A DNA stretch of 22,655 nucleotides from DASXMX01 sp036495445 (GTDB lineage: Bacteria; Planctomycetota; Phycisphaerae; Tepidisphaerales; Tepidisphaeraceae): contig DASXMX010000515.1 of assembly GCA_036495445.1 (NCBI GenBank), positions 1 through 22,655 on the forward strand. Direction: 5' to 3'. This document shows, piece after piece, positions 1 to 8,469 of this stretch. The first letter of the stretch is position 1; each line of letters begins with the position of its first letter. Position numbers and translations under genes: made by a program. The notes below the pieces were generated by a model, which worked only from the letters and a program-made list of their open reading frames with translations, was not told where the DNA came from and searched no databases.

Positions 1-1
1 G

Positions 2-781
2 CAGGTCCGCCAGCAACCGGCCGAGTCGAAGCACCGCGTATTCCTGTTCCAGTTGCTCTCGGTCATGGGGCAGTGGGACCGTGCGCTGACGCAACTGAAC
101 GTGGCGGCGGAGCTGGACCCGTCTTGCGCGATCCTGGCGCAAATGTACGCCCCGGCCCTGCAATGCGAGGCGCTTCGGGCCGAGGTGTTCGCCGGCCGAA
201 GGACGCCGCTTGTGTTCGGCGAGCCGGAGCCCTGGATCGGCGAGATGATCCAGGCCAACCAGTTGTCGGCCACCGCCCAGCATGCAGCGGCCCAGGCACT
301 GCGGGCCCAGGCGCTCGAAGCGGCGCCGGCGACGCCCGGGATGATCGACGGCCAGCCGTTCGAATGGCTCGCCGACGCCGACAGCCGCCTCGGGCCGATG
401 CTCGAGGTGATCCTCAACGGCCAATACTATTGGACCCCATTCAACCGGATCCGCGCGATCAATACCGAAGTCCCCGCCGACCTGCGCGACCTCGTCTGGC
501 TCCCCGCCCAGTTCCAGTGGACCAACGGCGGGGAGGCGTTCGCCCTGATCCCGGCCCGCTATCCGGGCAGCGAGGCCTCGAACGACGATGCGATCCGCCT
601 GGGACGGAAGACCGAGTGGGTGGCCCACGAGCAGGATGTCGAGTTCGGCCTCGGGCAGCGGCTGCTGGCGACGGACGCCTCCGACTGCCCGCTGCTGGCG
701 ACGCGGGCGATCACGCTCGGCGACGCCGCCGCCGCGGCGCCGGCCGCGGGCGTCACCTATCGGGAGGCGGCCCATGCCTGA
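2..781 (+). CDS. tagJ: TagJ/ImpE-type T6SS accessory protein (5' partial)
   Basis: The reading frame is open from base 2, so the true start lies left of the window; the Met at base 53 is internal. The first visible residues (KHRVFLFQLLSVMGQW, then ALTQLNVAAELD) are the TPR-like N-terminal segment of the ImpE/TagJ family. The C-terminal part (NGQYYWTPFNRI, DLVWLPAQFQWTNGGEAFALIPARYPGSE in two adjoining pieces) is the typical ImpE domain. Family knowledge: TagJ (HsiE in Pseudomonas) is a cytoplasmic accessory protein that associates with the sheath protein TssB and the disassembly ATPase ClpV. The stop overlaps the tssE start by 8 bases, suggesting translational coupling. Codon use matches the following tss genes. 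Family assignment is firm; the exact role here is inferred. Confidence 0.88.
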   Translation, partial: QVRQQPAESKHRVFLFQLLSVMGQWDRALTQLNVAAELDPSCAILAQMYAPALQCEALRAEVFAGRRTPLVFGEPEPWIGEMIQANQLSATAQHAAAQALRAQALEAAPATPGMIDGQPFEWLADADSRLGPMLEVILNGQYYWTPFNRIRAINTEVPADLRDLVWLPAQFQWTNGGEAFALIPARYPGSEASNDDAIRLGRKTEWVAHEQDVEFGLGQRLLATDASDCPLLATRAITLGDAAAAAPAAGVTYREAAHA

Positions 782-1271
782 GCTCGCGCCCAAGGCCCGG
801 CTCCAGCCGTCGCTGCTCGACCGGCTGCTCGACGACGAGCCGGGCGCCGTGCAGGAGAGCCGCGACCGCCGCGTGCTCTCCCTGCCCCAGCTCCGCACCG
901 CCGTGCTCCGTGACCTGATCTGGCTGCTCAACACCTCCTGCCAATCCCCTGCAGACCTTGACGGCCTTCGCGAAGTCGAGCGTTCCGTCCTGAACTACGG
1001 CGTGCCATCCCTGGCCGGGCGGATGCTGTCGGGCCTCAAGGTGCTCGAAATCGAACAGGCGATCACCCGCGCGATCGAACGGTACGAGCCGCGGATCCTC
1101 GCGCGGTCGTTGCGGGTCCACGTGGTCGCCGAGCAGGCGACCAACCGGCCCAACCAACTCGTGATGGAGATCGAGGGGGACCTGTGGGCCCAGCCGCTGC
1201 CCGAATCGCTCTACATCCGGACGGCGGTGGACCTGGAAACCGGGCACTTCACGCTCGAGGAGCGGCGTTGA
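774..1271 (+). CDS. tssE: T6SS baseplate protein TssE (gp25-like)
   Basis: Encodes 165 residues, usual for TssE. The N-terminus has the characteristic SLLDRLLDDEP segment, followed by DLIWLLNTSCQSP and then VLNYGVPSLAGRMLSG, the core of the GPW/gp25 family. TssE is a cytoplasmic baseplate wedge component related to phage T4 gp25 and starts sheath polymerisation together with TssF, TssG and TssK. The start at 774 was chosen over upstream in-frame codons because GGGAGG lies at 762-767, six bases before the ATG, and because upstream extension would only run over the tagJ coding region. The gene overlaps tagJ by 8 bases and stops 3 bases before tssF. Confidence 0.93.
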   Translation: MPELAPKARLQPSLLDRLLDDEPGAVQESRDRRVLSLPQLRTAVLRDLIWLLNTSCQSPADLDGLREVERSVLNYGVPSLAGRMLSGLKVLEIEQAITRAIERYEPRILARSLRVHVVAEQATNRPNQLVMEIEGDLWAQPLPESLYIRTAVDLETGHFTLEERR

Positions 1272-1274
1272 ACC

Positions 1275-3176
1275 ATGAACCGGCGGTTCCTCAACTATTA
1301 CGAGCGGGAACTGCGGCACGTCCGCGAGATGGGCGCTGAGTTCGCCGCCGAACACCCGAAGATCGCCGGGCGGCTCGGGATCGAACAGTTCGAGTGCGCC
1401 GACCCCTACGTGGAGCGACTGCTGGAGGCGCAGGCATTCCTCGCCGCCCGGGTGCAGTTCAAGCTCGACGCCGAGTTCCCTCGGTTCACACAGCACCTTC
1501 TCGAGACGGTCTACCCCGATTACCTATCGCCGACGCCCTCGATTGCAATCGTGCAATTCCTCCCGCGGCCGGACGAGGGCGCGCTGGCCGAGGGCGTCCG
1601 CCTGCCGCGGCAGACGGTGCTGCGAAGCCTGCTCGGCAAGGGGGAGCAGACCGCGTGCGAGTATCGCACGGCCCACGACGTGACGCTCTGGCCGCTGCAA
1701 CTGGTCGAGGCGCAATACCACACCCAGGACCTGCAATCGCTCGGGCTGCCCCAGACGCCGGTGCTTGCAAAGGCGGCGGTGCGGTTGCGGTTGCGATGCA
1801 CGCTGCCGGGCGTGAACGTCGCCGCGCTGCCGATCGACGCGCTTCAGGTCTACCTCCGAGGCGCCGCCAGCGAGCCGCTGCACCTGTACGAGCAACTGAT
1901 CGGCCAGCCGGTCGGCGTCGTCGTCCGCCCGGCGGCCAAGCCGCACATAAATGGGGAACTGATCGCGCCCGGCAATGTCCGACGCGTCGGGTTCGAGGAT
2001 CACCAGGCGATCCTGCCCCCCAGTCCGCGGACGTTCGAAGGGTACCGGCTCCTCCGCGAATACTTCGCATTTCCCGAGCGGTTCCTGTTCGTCGAGATCG
2101 CCGGATTGCGGGACTCGCTCCGTCGCTGCAACCAGCCGGAGATCGATCTGCTGGTCCTGGTCAGCCAGTTGAACCTGAAGATGGAGAACGCCGTCGCGGC
2201 CGAAAACTTCGCGCTGTTTTGCAGCCCGGTGGTCAATCTCTTCCCGAAGCGCGCCGATCGTATTCACCTGACCGACCGGTTCAGCGAGCATCACGTTGTG
2301 CCCGATCGCACGCGGCCGCTGGATTTTGAGGTGTACGAGATCGATTCCGTTACCGGTTACGGCGTGGGGCAGGAGAACGAGACGGCGTTCAAGCCGTTCT
2401 ACGCGGCGCATGACTTCGACCCCGACACGGCCTCCGGCGCTTACTTCGCGACGACTTGCATCGCCCGCGCCCGCTCGGCCCGTGAGCGGCAGCAGGGGCC
2501 GCGGTCGCAATATGCCGGCAGCGAGCTCTACCTGTCGCTGGTGGACTCGAGAAACGCGCCGTACAGCGCCGACCTGCGGCAACTGGCCGTTACGACGCTC
2601 TGCACCAACCGGGACCTGCCGCTGCAGATGCCGCTGAACACCGGGAAGACCGACTTCAACATCGACGGCGGCCCGCCCGTGCAGTCGGCCCGCGTCCTCA
2701 GCGGCCCGACGTCGCCGAAGCCCTCGTACGCCGAAGGGGAGTTCGCCTGGCGGATCATCAGCCATTTGTCCCTCAATTACCTGTCGCTGATGGACAACGA
2801 GGGCGGTGCCGGGGCGGCGGCGCTGCGCGATCTGCTCAAACTTTATATCGAGCTCGGGACCGACCCGACGCAGCGGTCGGCGACGGACGCCTACCTGCGC
2901 CAGGTCGACGCGCTGCTTAGCGTGGCGGTGAAACCGGCCGTCCGCCGGGCGCCCAGCCCCGGGCCGCTGGCCCTCGTGCGCGGGCTGGAGGTGGCCGTCA
3001 CCTTCGACGAGAACGCGTTCGGCGGGGCGGGCGTGTTCGTGCTGGGGGCCGTGCTCGAGTGGTTCTTCGCCCGCTACGTTTCGCTCAACTCGTTCACCGA
3101 AACCGTGGTCAAGACGCTGGACCGTGAGGAGATCATGCGATGGACGGCACGGATGGGACGCAAGCCGATCCTCTGA
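1275..3176 (+). CDS. tssF: T6SS baseplate protein TssF (VasA/ImpG)
   Basis: Encodes 633 residues, normal for the VasA/ImpG family. The N-terminus (NYYERELRHVREMGAEFA, then HPKIAGRLGIE) and the following CADPYVERLLEAQAFLAARV segment are hallmark TssF sequence. TssF is the large wedge component of the T6SS baseplate and forms a complex with TssG and TssE in the cytoplasm at the membrane-complex base. A GAGGAG at 1257-1262, inside the end of tssE, serves as ribosome binding site. The 3' end overlaps tssG by 37 bases, so translation of the two baseplate partners is probably coupled. No truncation or internal disruption was seen. Confidence 0.95.
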   Translation: MNRRFLNYYERELRHVREMGAEFAAEHPKIAGRLGIEQFECADPYVERLLEAQAFLAARVQFKLDAEFPRFTQHLLETVYPDYLSPTPSIAIVQFLPRPDEGALAEGVRLPRQTVLRSLLGKGEQTACEYRTAHDVTLWPLQLVEAQYHTQDLQSLGLPQTPVLAKAAVRLRLRCTLPGVNVAALPIDALQVYLRGAASEPLHLYEQLIGQPVGVVVRPAAKPHINGELIAPGNVRRVGFEDHQAILPPSPRTFEGYRLLREYFAFPERFLFVEIAGLRDSLRRCNQPEIDLLVLVSQLNLKMENAVAAENFALFCSPVVNLFPKRADRIHLTDRFSEHHVVPDRTRPLDFEVYEIDSVTGYGVGQENETAFKPFYAAHDFDPDTASGAYFATTCIARARSARERQQGPRSQYAGSELYLSLVDSRNAPYSADLRQLAVTTLCTNRDLPLQMPLNTGKTDFNIDGGPPVQSARVLSGPTSPKPSYAEGEFAWRIISHLSLNYLSLMDNEGGAGAAALRDLLKLYIELGTDPTQRSATDAYLRQVDALLSVAVKPAVRRAPSPGPLALVRGLEVAVTFDENAFGGAGVFVLGAVLEWFFARYVSLNSFTETVVKTLDREEIMRWTARMGRKPIL

Positions 3177-4156
3177 TCGCCGGCCTGTCGGCCGCGCCCT
3201 ACGCCGCCGAATTCCTGCAGGCGGTCCGGCGGATCGAGAGCGCGCGCCGCGACAAGCCGCGGATCGGCACGTCCGCGCGCGCCGCGGAGGATCCCGTCCG
3301 GTTCGCCCAAGACCCGTCGTTAGCGTTCGCCCCGGCGGAGATGTCGTCTGTCACGCCCCTGCCCGGCCGCCCGCCGCGGGTCGCAGTCGCCTCGGTCGGG
3401 TTCCTCGGCCCCAACGGCGCGCTCCCGCTTCACCTGACCGCCTTCGCTCGCGAGCGCCAGCGGACGCATCACGATTCCACGCTCGTCCACTTCCTCGACC
3501 TGCTCACGCACCGATTCACCAGCCTCTTCTACCGGGCGTGGGTGGTGAGCCAGAAGACCGTCAGCTACGACCGCCCGGAGACGGATCGCTGGCCCGCGTA
3601 CGTCGGGAGCCTCGAAGGGCTGGGCCAAGCGACACTGCGGAACCGGGACGCGGTGTCCGACCTGGCAAAGCTGTTTTACGCCGGCCGGCTCTCGCCGCAG
3701 GCGAAGAGCGCCTCGGGCCTTCGCGCGATCCTGGCCGATTACTTCGGCGTCCCGGTCACGATCGAGGAGCTCGTCGGTCAATGGGTCGACCTGCCGCCGG
3801 ATTGTCGTTGCCGGATTGGCAAGTCGCGCGCGAGTGGCGAGATCGGGCGGAGCATCGTCGTCGGCTCCAAGGTCTGGGACTGCCAGATGAAGTTCCGCGT
3901 GCGGCTCGGGCCGATCCATCTGGCCGACTTCGAGCGGTTCCTCCCCGGCACCCGCTCGCTCCGTCGCTTGCGCGACTGGATCCGTCTCTACACGGCCGGC
4001 GAGCTGGAATGGGACGCACAATTGGTCCTGCTGAAGGAAGAGGTCCCGCGCCTGACGCTCGGCCGCGCCGGGCGACTGGGTTGGACCACCTGGATCGGCA
4101 CTCAGCCCCACGCGCGCGACCCAGATGACGTGGTCCTGTCCGCGAATGTGGCGTGA
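3140..4156 (+). CDS. tssG: T6SS baseplate protein TssG (VasB/ImpH)
   Basis: Encodes 338 residues, typical for TssG. Recognisable features are the early EFLQAVRRIE segment, the DPVRFAQDPSLAFAPAEM motif near residues 53-70, FLGPNGALPLHLTAFARER, and the C-terminal LRRLRDWIRLYTAGELEWD stretch. TssG is a baseplate wedge protein that pairs with two copies of TssF. The ATG at 3140 is preceded by GAGGAG at 3126-3131, eight bases upstream; a nearby ATG at 3135 lies in a different frame that does not encode TssG. The gene overlaps tssF by 37 bases and ends 13 bases before clpV. Confidence 0.95.
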   Translation: MDGTDGTQADPLIAGLSAAPYAAEFLQAVRRIESARRDKPRIGTSARAAEDPVRFAQDPSLAFAPAEMSSVTPLPGRPPRVAVASVGFLGPNGALPLHLTAFARERQRTHHDSTLVHFLDLLTHRFTSLFYRAWVVSQKTVSYDRPETDRWPAYVGSLEGLGQATLRNRDAVSDLAKLFYAGRLSPQAKSASGLRAILADYFGVPVTIEELVGQWVDLPPDCRCRIGKSRASGEIGRSIVVGSKVWDCQMKFRVRLGPIHLADFERFLPGTRSLRRLRDWIRLYTAGELEWDAQLVLLKEEVPRLTLGRAGRLGWTTWIGTQPHARDPDDVVLSANVA

Positions 4157-4169
4157 TCGGAGAGACGTC

Positions 4170-7082
4170 ATGGCCGACATCGAACTGGCAAACCTCTACG
4201 GGAAGCTCAACAGCCTCGGCTACCGCTCCGTCGAGAGTGCCACCACGTTCTGCAAGCTCCGTGGGAACCCGTACGTCGAGCTGCACCACTGGATCCACCA
4301 GATCCTTCAGCTTCAGGATTCCGACCTGCACAAGATCGTCGCCGCGTTCGGCCTGAACCCGTCGCGGCTCGCCGCCGACCTGACCGCCGCGATTGACCGC
4401 CTCCCGCGCGGCGCCGCCTCCATCACCGGCCTCTCCGACTACCTCTCGCAGTCGGTGAAGGAAGGGTGGATGTGGGCGTCGCTGCTGTTCAACGAGACCA
4501 AGGTGCGCACCGGCCACGTGATCATCGGGATCCTCAACACCCCTTCGCTCCGCGGCCTGTTCGTCGGCATCTCGGGCGAGTTCGGCAAAATCAAGGCGGA
4601 GCGCCTTGGCGACGAGTTCACCAAGATCGTCGCCGGGTCTCCGGAGGATGCGTTGGCGGCTCGCGAAGGGCCGGTCGGTGAAGGCGCCGCGCCGGGTGAG
4701 ACGAGCGGCGCGATCGCGCCGGCCGCGATGGGCAAGCAGGAGGCGCTTAAGCGGTACACCGTCGATCTGACCGAGAAGGCCCGCAAGGGGGAGATCGACC
4801 CGATCGTTGGCCGCGACGAGGAGATCCGCCAGGTCGTCGACATCCTCATGCGGCGCCGGCAGAACAACCCGATCCTCACCGGCGAGGCGGGCGTCGGCAA
4901 GACGGCGGTCGTCGAAGGCTTCGCCCTGCGGATCGCGGCCGGCGACGTCCCGCCGATGCTCAAGGACGTGACCCTCCGCACGCTCGACGTCGGCCTGCTC
5001 CAGGCGGGGGCGAGCATGAAAGGGGAATTCGAGAGCCGCCTCCGCGGCGTGATCGAGGAGGTGCAGTCGTCGCCCAAGCCGATCATCCTCTTCATCGACG
5101 AGGCGCACACGCTGATCGGCGCCGGCGGCGCGGCCGGCACGGGCGACGCCGCCAACCTGCTCAAGCCGGCGCTCGCCCGCGGCACCTTGCGCACCATCGC
5201 CGCCACCACGTGGGCCGAATACAAGAAATACATCGAAAAGGACCCGGCCCTCACCCGCCGGTTCCAGGTCGTCAAGGTGGAGGAGCCGAGCGAGGCCAAG
5301 GCGCTGCTGATGATGCGCGGCATGGCCAGCGTGCTCGAAAAGCACCACCGCGTGCAGTTGCTGGACGAGGGGATCGAGGCGGCGGTGAAGCTGTCGCACC
5401 GGTACATCCCCGCCCGACAACTGCCGGACAAGGCCGTCAGCCTGCTGGATACTGCGTGCGCCCGCGTCGCGATCAGCCAGAACGCGGTGCCGGCCGAGGT
5501 GGACGACTGCCGCCGGACGATCCAGGCGATGGAAACCGAACTGGAGATCATCGACCGCGAAAGCTCGGTCGGGATCGACCACGTCCAGCGCCGCGCGGAT
5601 GTCGCCGAGAAGCTCGCCGACGAGCGCAAGCATCTCGGTGAACTCGAATCACACTGGGCCGGCGAGAAGAAGCTGGTGGACGAGATCCTCGAACTCCGCG
5701 CCAAGCTTCGTGCGAGCGGCCGCCCCGCGGACCGACTCGCGGACCTGGAAAAGCCCACCGCCGCCGGCGTGGGTGGAAACGGTCACGATGAAGCAGCGGT
5801 TGGCGCCTCCAGAATCCCCTCCCCCGGTACTCCGGGGGAGGGTCAGGGAGGGGGTTTCCCCGATCACCGCTCGGCCGATCGCCCCCTCCCCAGCCCTCCC
5901 CCGGAGTACCGGGGGAGGGAGAAAGATTCGCAGGATCGGTCACCGAGGCGATCGTCCAGTTCTGCAACCGCAGTTGCGGAGGCCGAAGCCGATCGCGAGG
6001 CGTTGCTCAAGCGGATGCGCGAATTGCAATCGGAGCTCGCCACGCTTCAGGGCGAGCGGCCGCTCATCCTCCCGAACGTCGATGCCCAAGCCGTGGCCGC
6101 CGTCGTCGGCGATTGGACTGGCATTCCCGTCGGCCGGATGGTCAAGAACGAGATTGAGAGTGTCCTGAGGCTCGCCGACACGCTCGACCAGCGGGTGATC
6201 GGCCAGCGGCACGCGCTGGAGGCGATCGCGAAGCGCATCCAGACGTCCCGCGCCGGTCTGGAAAACCCCAGCAAGCCGATCGGCGTCTTCCTGCTCGCCG
6301 GGCCGTCGGGCGTCGGCAAGACGGAAACCGCCCTCGCCCTGGCCGAGGCGCTCTATGGCGACGAGGAGAGCGTCATTACGATCAACATGAGCGAGTTCCA
6401 GGAGGCGCACACCGTCTCGACGCTCAAAGGCGCGCCGCCCGGGTACGTCGGATATGGAGAAGGGGGCGTGCTGACCGAAGCCGTCCGCCGGCGGCCCTAT
6501 TCGATCGTGCTGCTCGACGAAGTCGAGAAGGCCCATCCCGACGTCCACGAGATCTTCTTCCAGGTCTTCGACAAGGGTTGGATGGAGGACGGCGAAGGCC
6601 GGTTCATCGATTTCAAGAACACGATCATTCTCCTGACGACCAACGTCGGCACCGACCTGATCGCCAATATGTGCAAGGACCCGGACCTGATGCCCGACCC
6701 CGAGAGCATCGCCAAGGCGCTTCGCGGCCCGCTGCTGAAGGTCTTCCCGCCGGCCCTGCTGGGGCGGCTGGTCACGATCCCGTACTACCCGCTGTCGGAC
6801 AAGATCCTCAAGCAGATCATCCGGCTGCAGCTCGGCCGGATCCAAAAGCGCGTGCAGCAGAGCCACAAGGTGCCGTTCAGCTACGACGACAAGGTCGTCG
6901 ACCTGGTGGCCAGCCGTTGCACGGAAGTCGAGAGCGGCGGGCGAATGGTCGACGCGATCCTCACGCACTCGCTGCTGCCGGCGATGAGCAAGGAATTCCT
7001 GAACCGCCTGATGGAAGGGCGGCCGCTGTCCCGCGTCGAGGTGTCGGTGAGCGGTGGCGAGTTCGCCTACAAGTTTGAGTGA
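4170..7082 (+). CDS. clpV: T6SS sheath-disassembly ATPase ClpV/TssH with a palindromic insert
   Basis: Encodes 970 residues, somewhat longer than typical ClpV (roughly 850-900). The N-domain (about 1-160) is followed by the first AAA+ module, with Walker A GEAGVGKT at 238-245 and Walker B IILFIDEAH at 305-313. A coiled-coil middle region follows (about 440-535). The second AAA+ module has VVGDWTGIPVGRMV at its entry, Walker A GPSGVGKT at 711-718 and Walker B SIVLLDEVEKAH from 778. ClpV unfolds the contracted TssB/TssC sheath for reuse. The start at 4170 has GGAGAG five bases upstream. Residues about 549-584 are encoded by an inserted inverted-repeat element, giving a Pro/Gly-rich loop between the two modules. 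All catalytic motifs and the frame are intact, so the protein is probably functional. Confidence 0.95.
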   Translation: MADIELANLYGKLNSLGYRSVESATTFCKLRGNPYVELHHWIHQILQLQDSDLHKIVAAFGLNPSRLAADLTAAIDRLPRGAASITGLSDYLSQSVKEGWMWASLLFNETKVRTGHVIIGILNTPSLRGLFVGISGEFGKIKAERLGDEFTKIVAGSPEDALAAREGPVGEGAAPGETSGAIAPAAMGKQEALKRYTVDLTEKARKGEIDPIVGRDEEIRQVVDILMRRRQNNPILTGEAGVGKTAVVEGFALRIAAGDVPPMLKDVTLRTLDVGLLQAGASMKGEFESRLRGVIEEVQSSPKPIILFIDEAHTLIGAGGAAGTGDAANLLKPALARGTLRTIAATTWAEYKKYIEKDPALTRRFQVVKVEEPSEAKALLMMRGMASVLEKHHRVQLLDEGIEAAVKLSHRYIPARQLPDKAVSLLDTACARVAISQNAVPAEVDDCRRTIQAMETELEIIDRESSVGIDHVQRRADVAEKLADERKHLGELESHWAGEKKLVDEILELRAKLRASGRPADRLADLEKPTAAGVGGNGHDEAAVGASRIPSPGTPGEGQGGGFPDHRSADRPLPSPPPEYRGREKDSQDRSPRRSSSSATAVAEAEADREALLKRMRELQSELATLQGERPLILPNVDAQAVAAVVGDWTGIPVGRMVKNEIESVLRLADTLDQRVIGQRHALEAIAKRIQTSRAGLENPSKPIGVFLLAGPSGVGKTETALALAEALYGDEESVITINMSEFQEAHTVSTLKGAPPGYVGYGEGGVLTEAVRRRPYSIVLLDEVEKAHPDVHEIFFQVFDKGWMEDGEGRFIDFKNTIILLTTNVGTDLIANMCKDPDLMPDPESIAKALRGPLLKVFPPALLGRLVTIPYYPLSDKILKQIIRLQLGRIQKRVQQSHKVPFSYDDKVVDLVASRCTEVESGGRMVDAILTHSLLPAMSKEFLNRLMEGRPLSRVEVSVSGGEFAYKFE
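5816..5920. repeat. Palindromic element inserted in frame in clpV
   Basis: Two 38-base arms, 5817-5854 and 5882-5919, are inverted copies of each other. They are identical over the outer 26 bases (each containing the smaller near-palindrome CCCCCGGTACTCCGGGGG or its complement) and nearly identical over the rest. The centre is 27 bases. The element is strongly C/G-tract-rich and unlike the surrounding coding sequence. Translated in the clpV frame it reads through without a stop, giving SPGTPGEGQGGG and later PSPPPEYRGRE. From memory, peptides of this kind recur in many unrelated planctomycete proteins, which fits a dispersed MITE-like or REP-like element. No flanking target duplication was convincingly seen. 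Confidence 0.85.
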
Positions 7083-7116
7083 GCTTGCCGCAAACATCGG
7101 CGAGTCGAGGTGCACG

Positions 7117-8406
7117 ATGGAAGGCACTCCAACTGAAGTCGCGGCCCCACCAGTCGCAACGCTGACACTCGAGGAGGCGGCGGCCACCGCCGTTCGACTG
7201 CTGCACGAACGGCGGCTGCCGCAGGCCGAGGCGCTCTTGCAAGCCGTCGTCGATGCCGACGCCGACAACGCCGACGCGTTTCATTTTCTGGGCGTGCTAC
7301 GGGCGCAGCAGGGGCGGGGCGATGACGCGGTCCGGCTGATTCTTCGTGCGCTGGAGCTCGCGCCGGAATATGCGGATGCCTGGAACAATCTCGGCCTCCT
7401 CCTGCTGGCGATGCCGCGCTACGCGGCGGCGCTGGACGCCTTCGACAAGGCCGTGGAATATGGTCCCCACCTGCTCCAGGCGCACATGAGCCGGGCACGA
7501 TTGCTCCGCGGTGCGGGACGGTTTGAGGAAGCGGCGGCGGCGTTCCGGCGCGCGCTGGAGATCGATCCCGCCCTCGCCGAGGCGCACGAGTCCCTGGGAA
7601 TGGTGTTCCAACGCATGCGCCGCTTCGACGACGCCGCCGAGGTATACGCCAACTGGCATCGGATCGACCCGGATAACCCGGTCGCGGCCCATCTTGCCGC
7701 TGCATATCGGGGCGGCGTTGTTCCCTCGCGTGCGTCCGACGACTATGTCCGTGCCACCTACGCCCGCTTCGCACCCGGATTCGACCGGAACATGGAGGCG
7801 CTTCGGTATCGGGCCCCGCAGTTGATTGCGGCCCGGCTTGCCGTCTGCTGTGCGGCGGAGCGGAATCTGGATGTCCTGGACGCGGGGTGCGGGACCGGAT
7901 TGTGCGGCCTGGAGCTCGCCCGTTACGCCCGGCGCCTGGTCGGCGTTGACCTTTCCGCGGCGATGGTCGAGCGGGCTCGCGAGCGCGGAGTCTACGACGA
8001 GCTGATCGTCGCGGAACTGACGGCGTACCTCGTCTCTGAGCCTGTCAAATATGATTTGATCGTCTCCGCAGACACATTGGTGTATTTCGGCGCGATCGAC
8101 CGCGTCATCGACGCCGCGGCCGGGGCGTTGCGCGGCGGCGGCCATCTGGCGTTTACCGTCGAGCGACTCGAACCGGAAACGCCGGGCGCCGAGTCCGCTC
8201 GAGAGGTTTTCCTCAACCCGCATGGCCGCTACAGCCATGGCGAGGCGTACGTGCGACGGTGCGTTGCCGACGCGCGGCTGGAACTGGTCGGCGTCGATGG
8301 CCAAACGCTTCGCCTCGAGAACGACCTGCCGGTCGCCGGTTTGGTCGTCGTGGCGGCCAAGCCTTACGAGCAGTCGTCACCGGACATGGTCGGCATGTCA
8401 GCATGA
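7117..8406 (+). CDS. TPR-repeat SAM-dependent methyltransferase
   Basis: Encodes 429 residues. Residues about 15-210 are TPR helices, with repeated patterns such as PEYADAWNNLGLLL and PALAEAHESLGMVFQR. Residues about 215-400 form a class I methyltransferase domain with the SAM-binding motif VLDAGCGTGLCGLEL from residue 253, followed by LVGVDLSAAMVERARERGVYD. This layout matches predicted TPR-containing methyltransferases (COG4976-like by memory). The substrate is unknown. ATG 7117 is preferred to an upstream in-frame ATG at 7054 because it has GAGG at 7107-7110 and does not overlap clpV. It sits in the T6SS operon between clpV and a candidate effector, so it could modify a T6SS component or cargo, but nothing in the sequence proves that. 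Confidence 0.85.
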   Translation: MEGTPTEVAAPPVATLTLEEAAATAVRLLHERRLPQAEALLQAVVDADADNADAFHFLGVLRAQQGRGDDAVRLILRALELAPEYADAWNNLGLLLLAMPRYAAALDAFDKAVEYGPHLLQAHMSRARLLRGAGRFEEAAAAFRRALEIDPALAEAHESLGMVFQRMRRFDDAAEVYANWHRIDPDNPVAAHLAAAYRGGVVPSRASDDYVRATYARFAPGFDRNMEALRYRAPQLIAARLAVCCAAERNLDVLDAGCGTGLCGLELARYARRLVGVDLSAAMVERARERGVYDELIVAELTAYLVSEPVKYDLIVSADTLVYFGAIDRVIDAAAGALRGGGHLAFTVERLEPETPGAESAREVFLNPHGRYSHGEAYVRRCVADARLELVGVDGQTLRLENDLPVAGLVVVAAKPYEQSSPDMVGMSA

Positions 8407-8469
8407 CCGACAAAGACTTCGCTTACGAATTCGAATCATCCTTGGCCCCTCATCGCCCGGAGTTGTCCG

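Noticed and set aside
3756..5633. A 625-residue - strand frame over tssG and clpV
   Set aside because: It runs against firm tssG and clpV coding sequence and has a composition typical of antisense GC-rich frames.
5816..5920. Possibility that the inverted repeat breaks clpV into a pseudogene
   Set aside because: The frame stays open through the element and all motifs of the second AAA+ module follow in the same frame.
7054..7116. Longer start for the TPR-methyltransferase at 7054
   Set aside because: It would overlap the end of clpV and lacks a ribosome binding site; ATG 7117 has GAGG at proper spacing.
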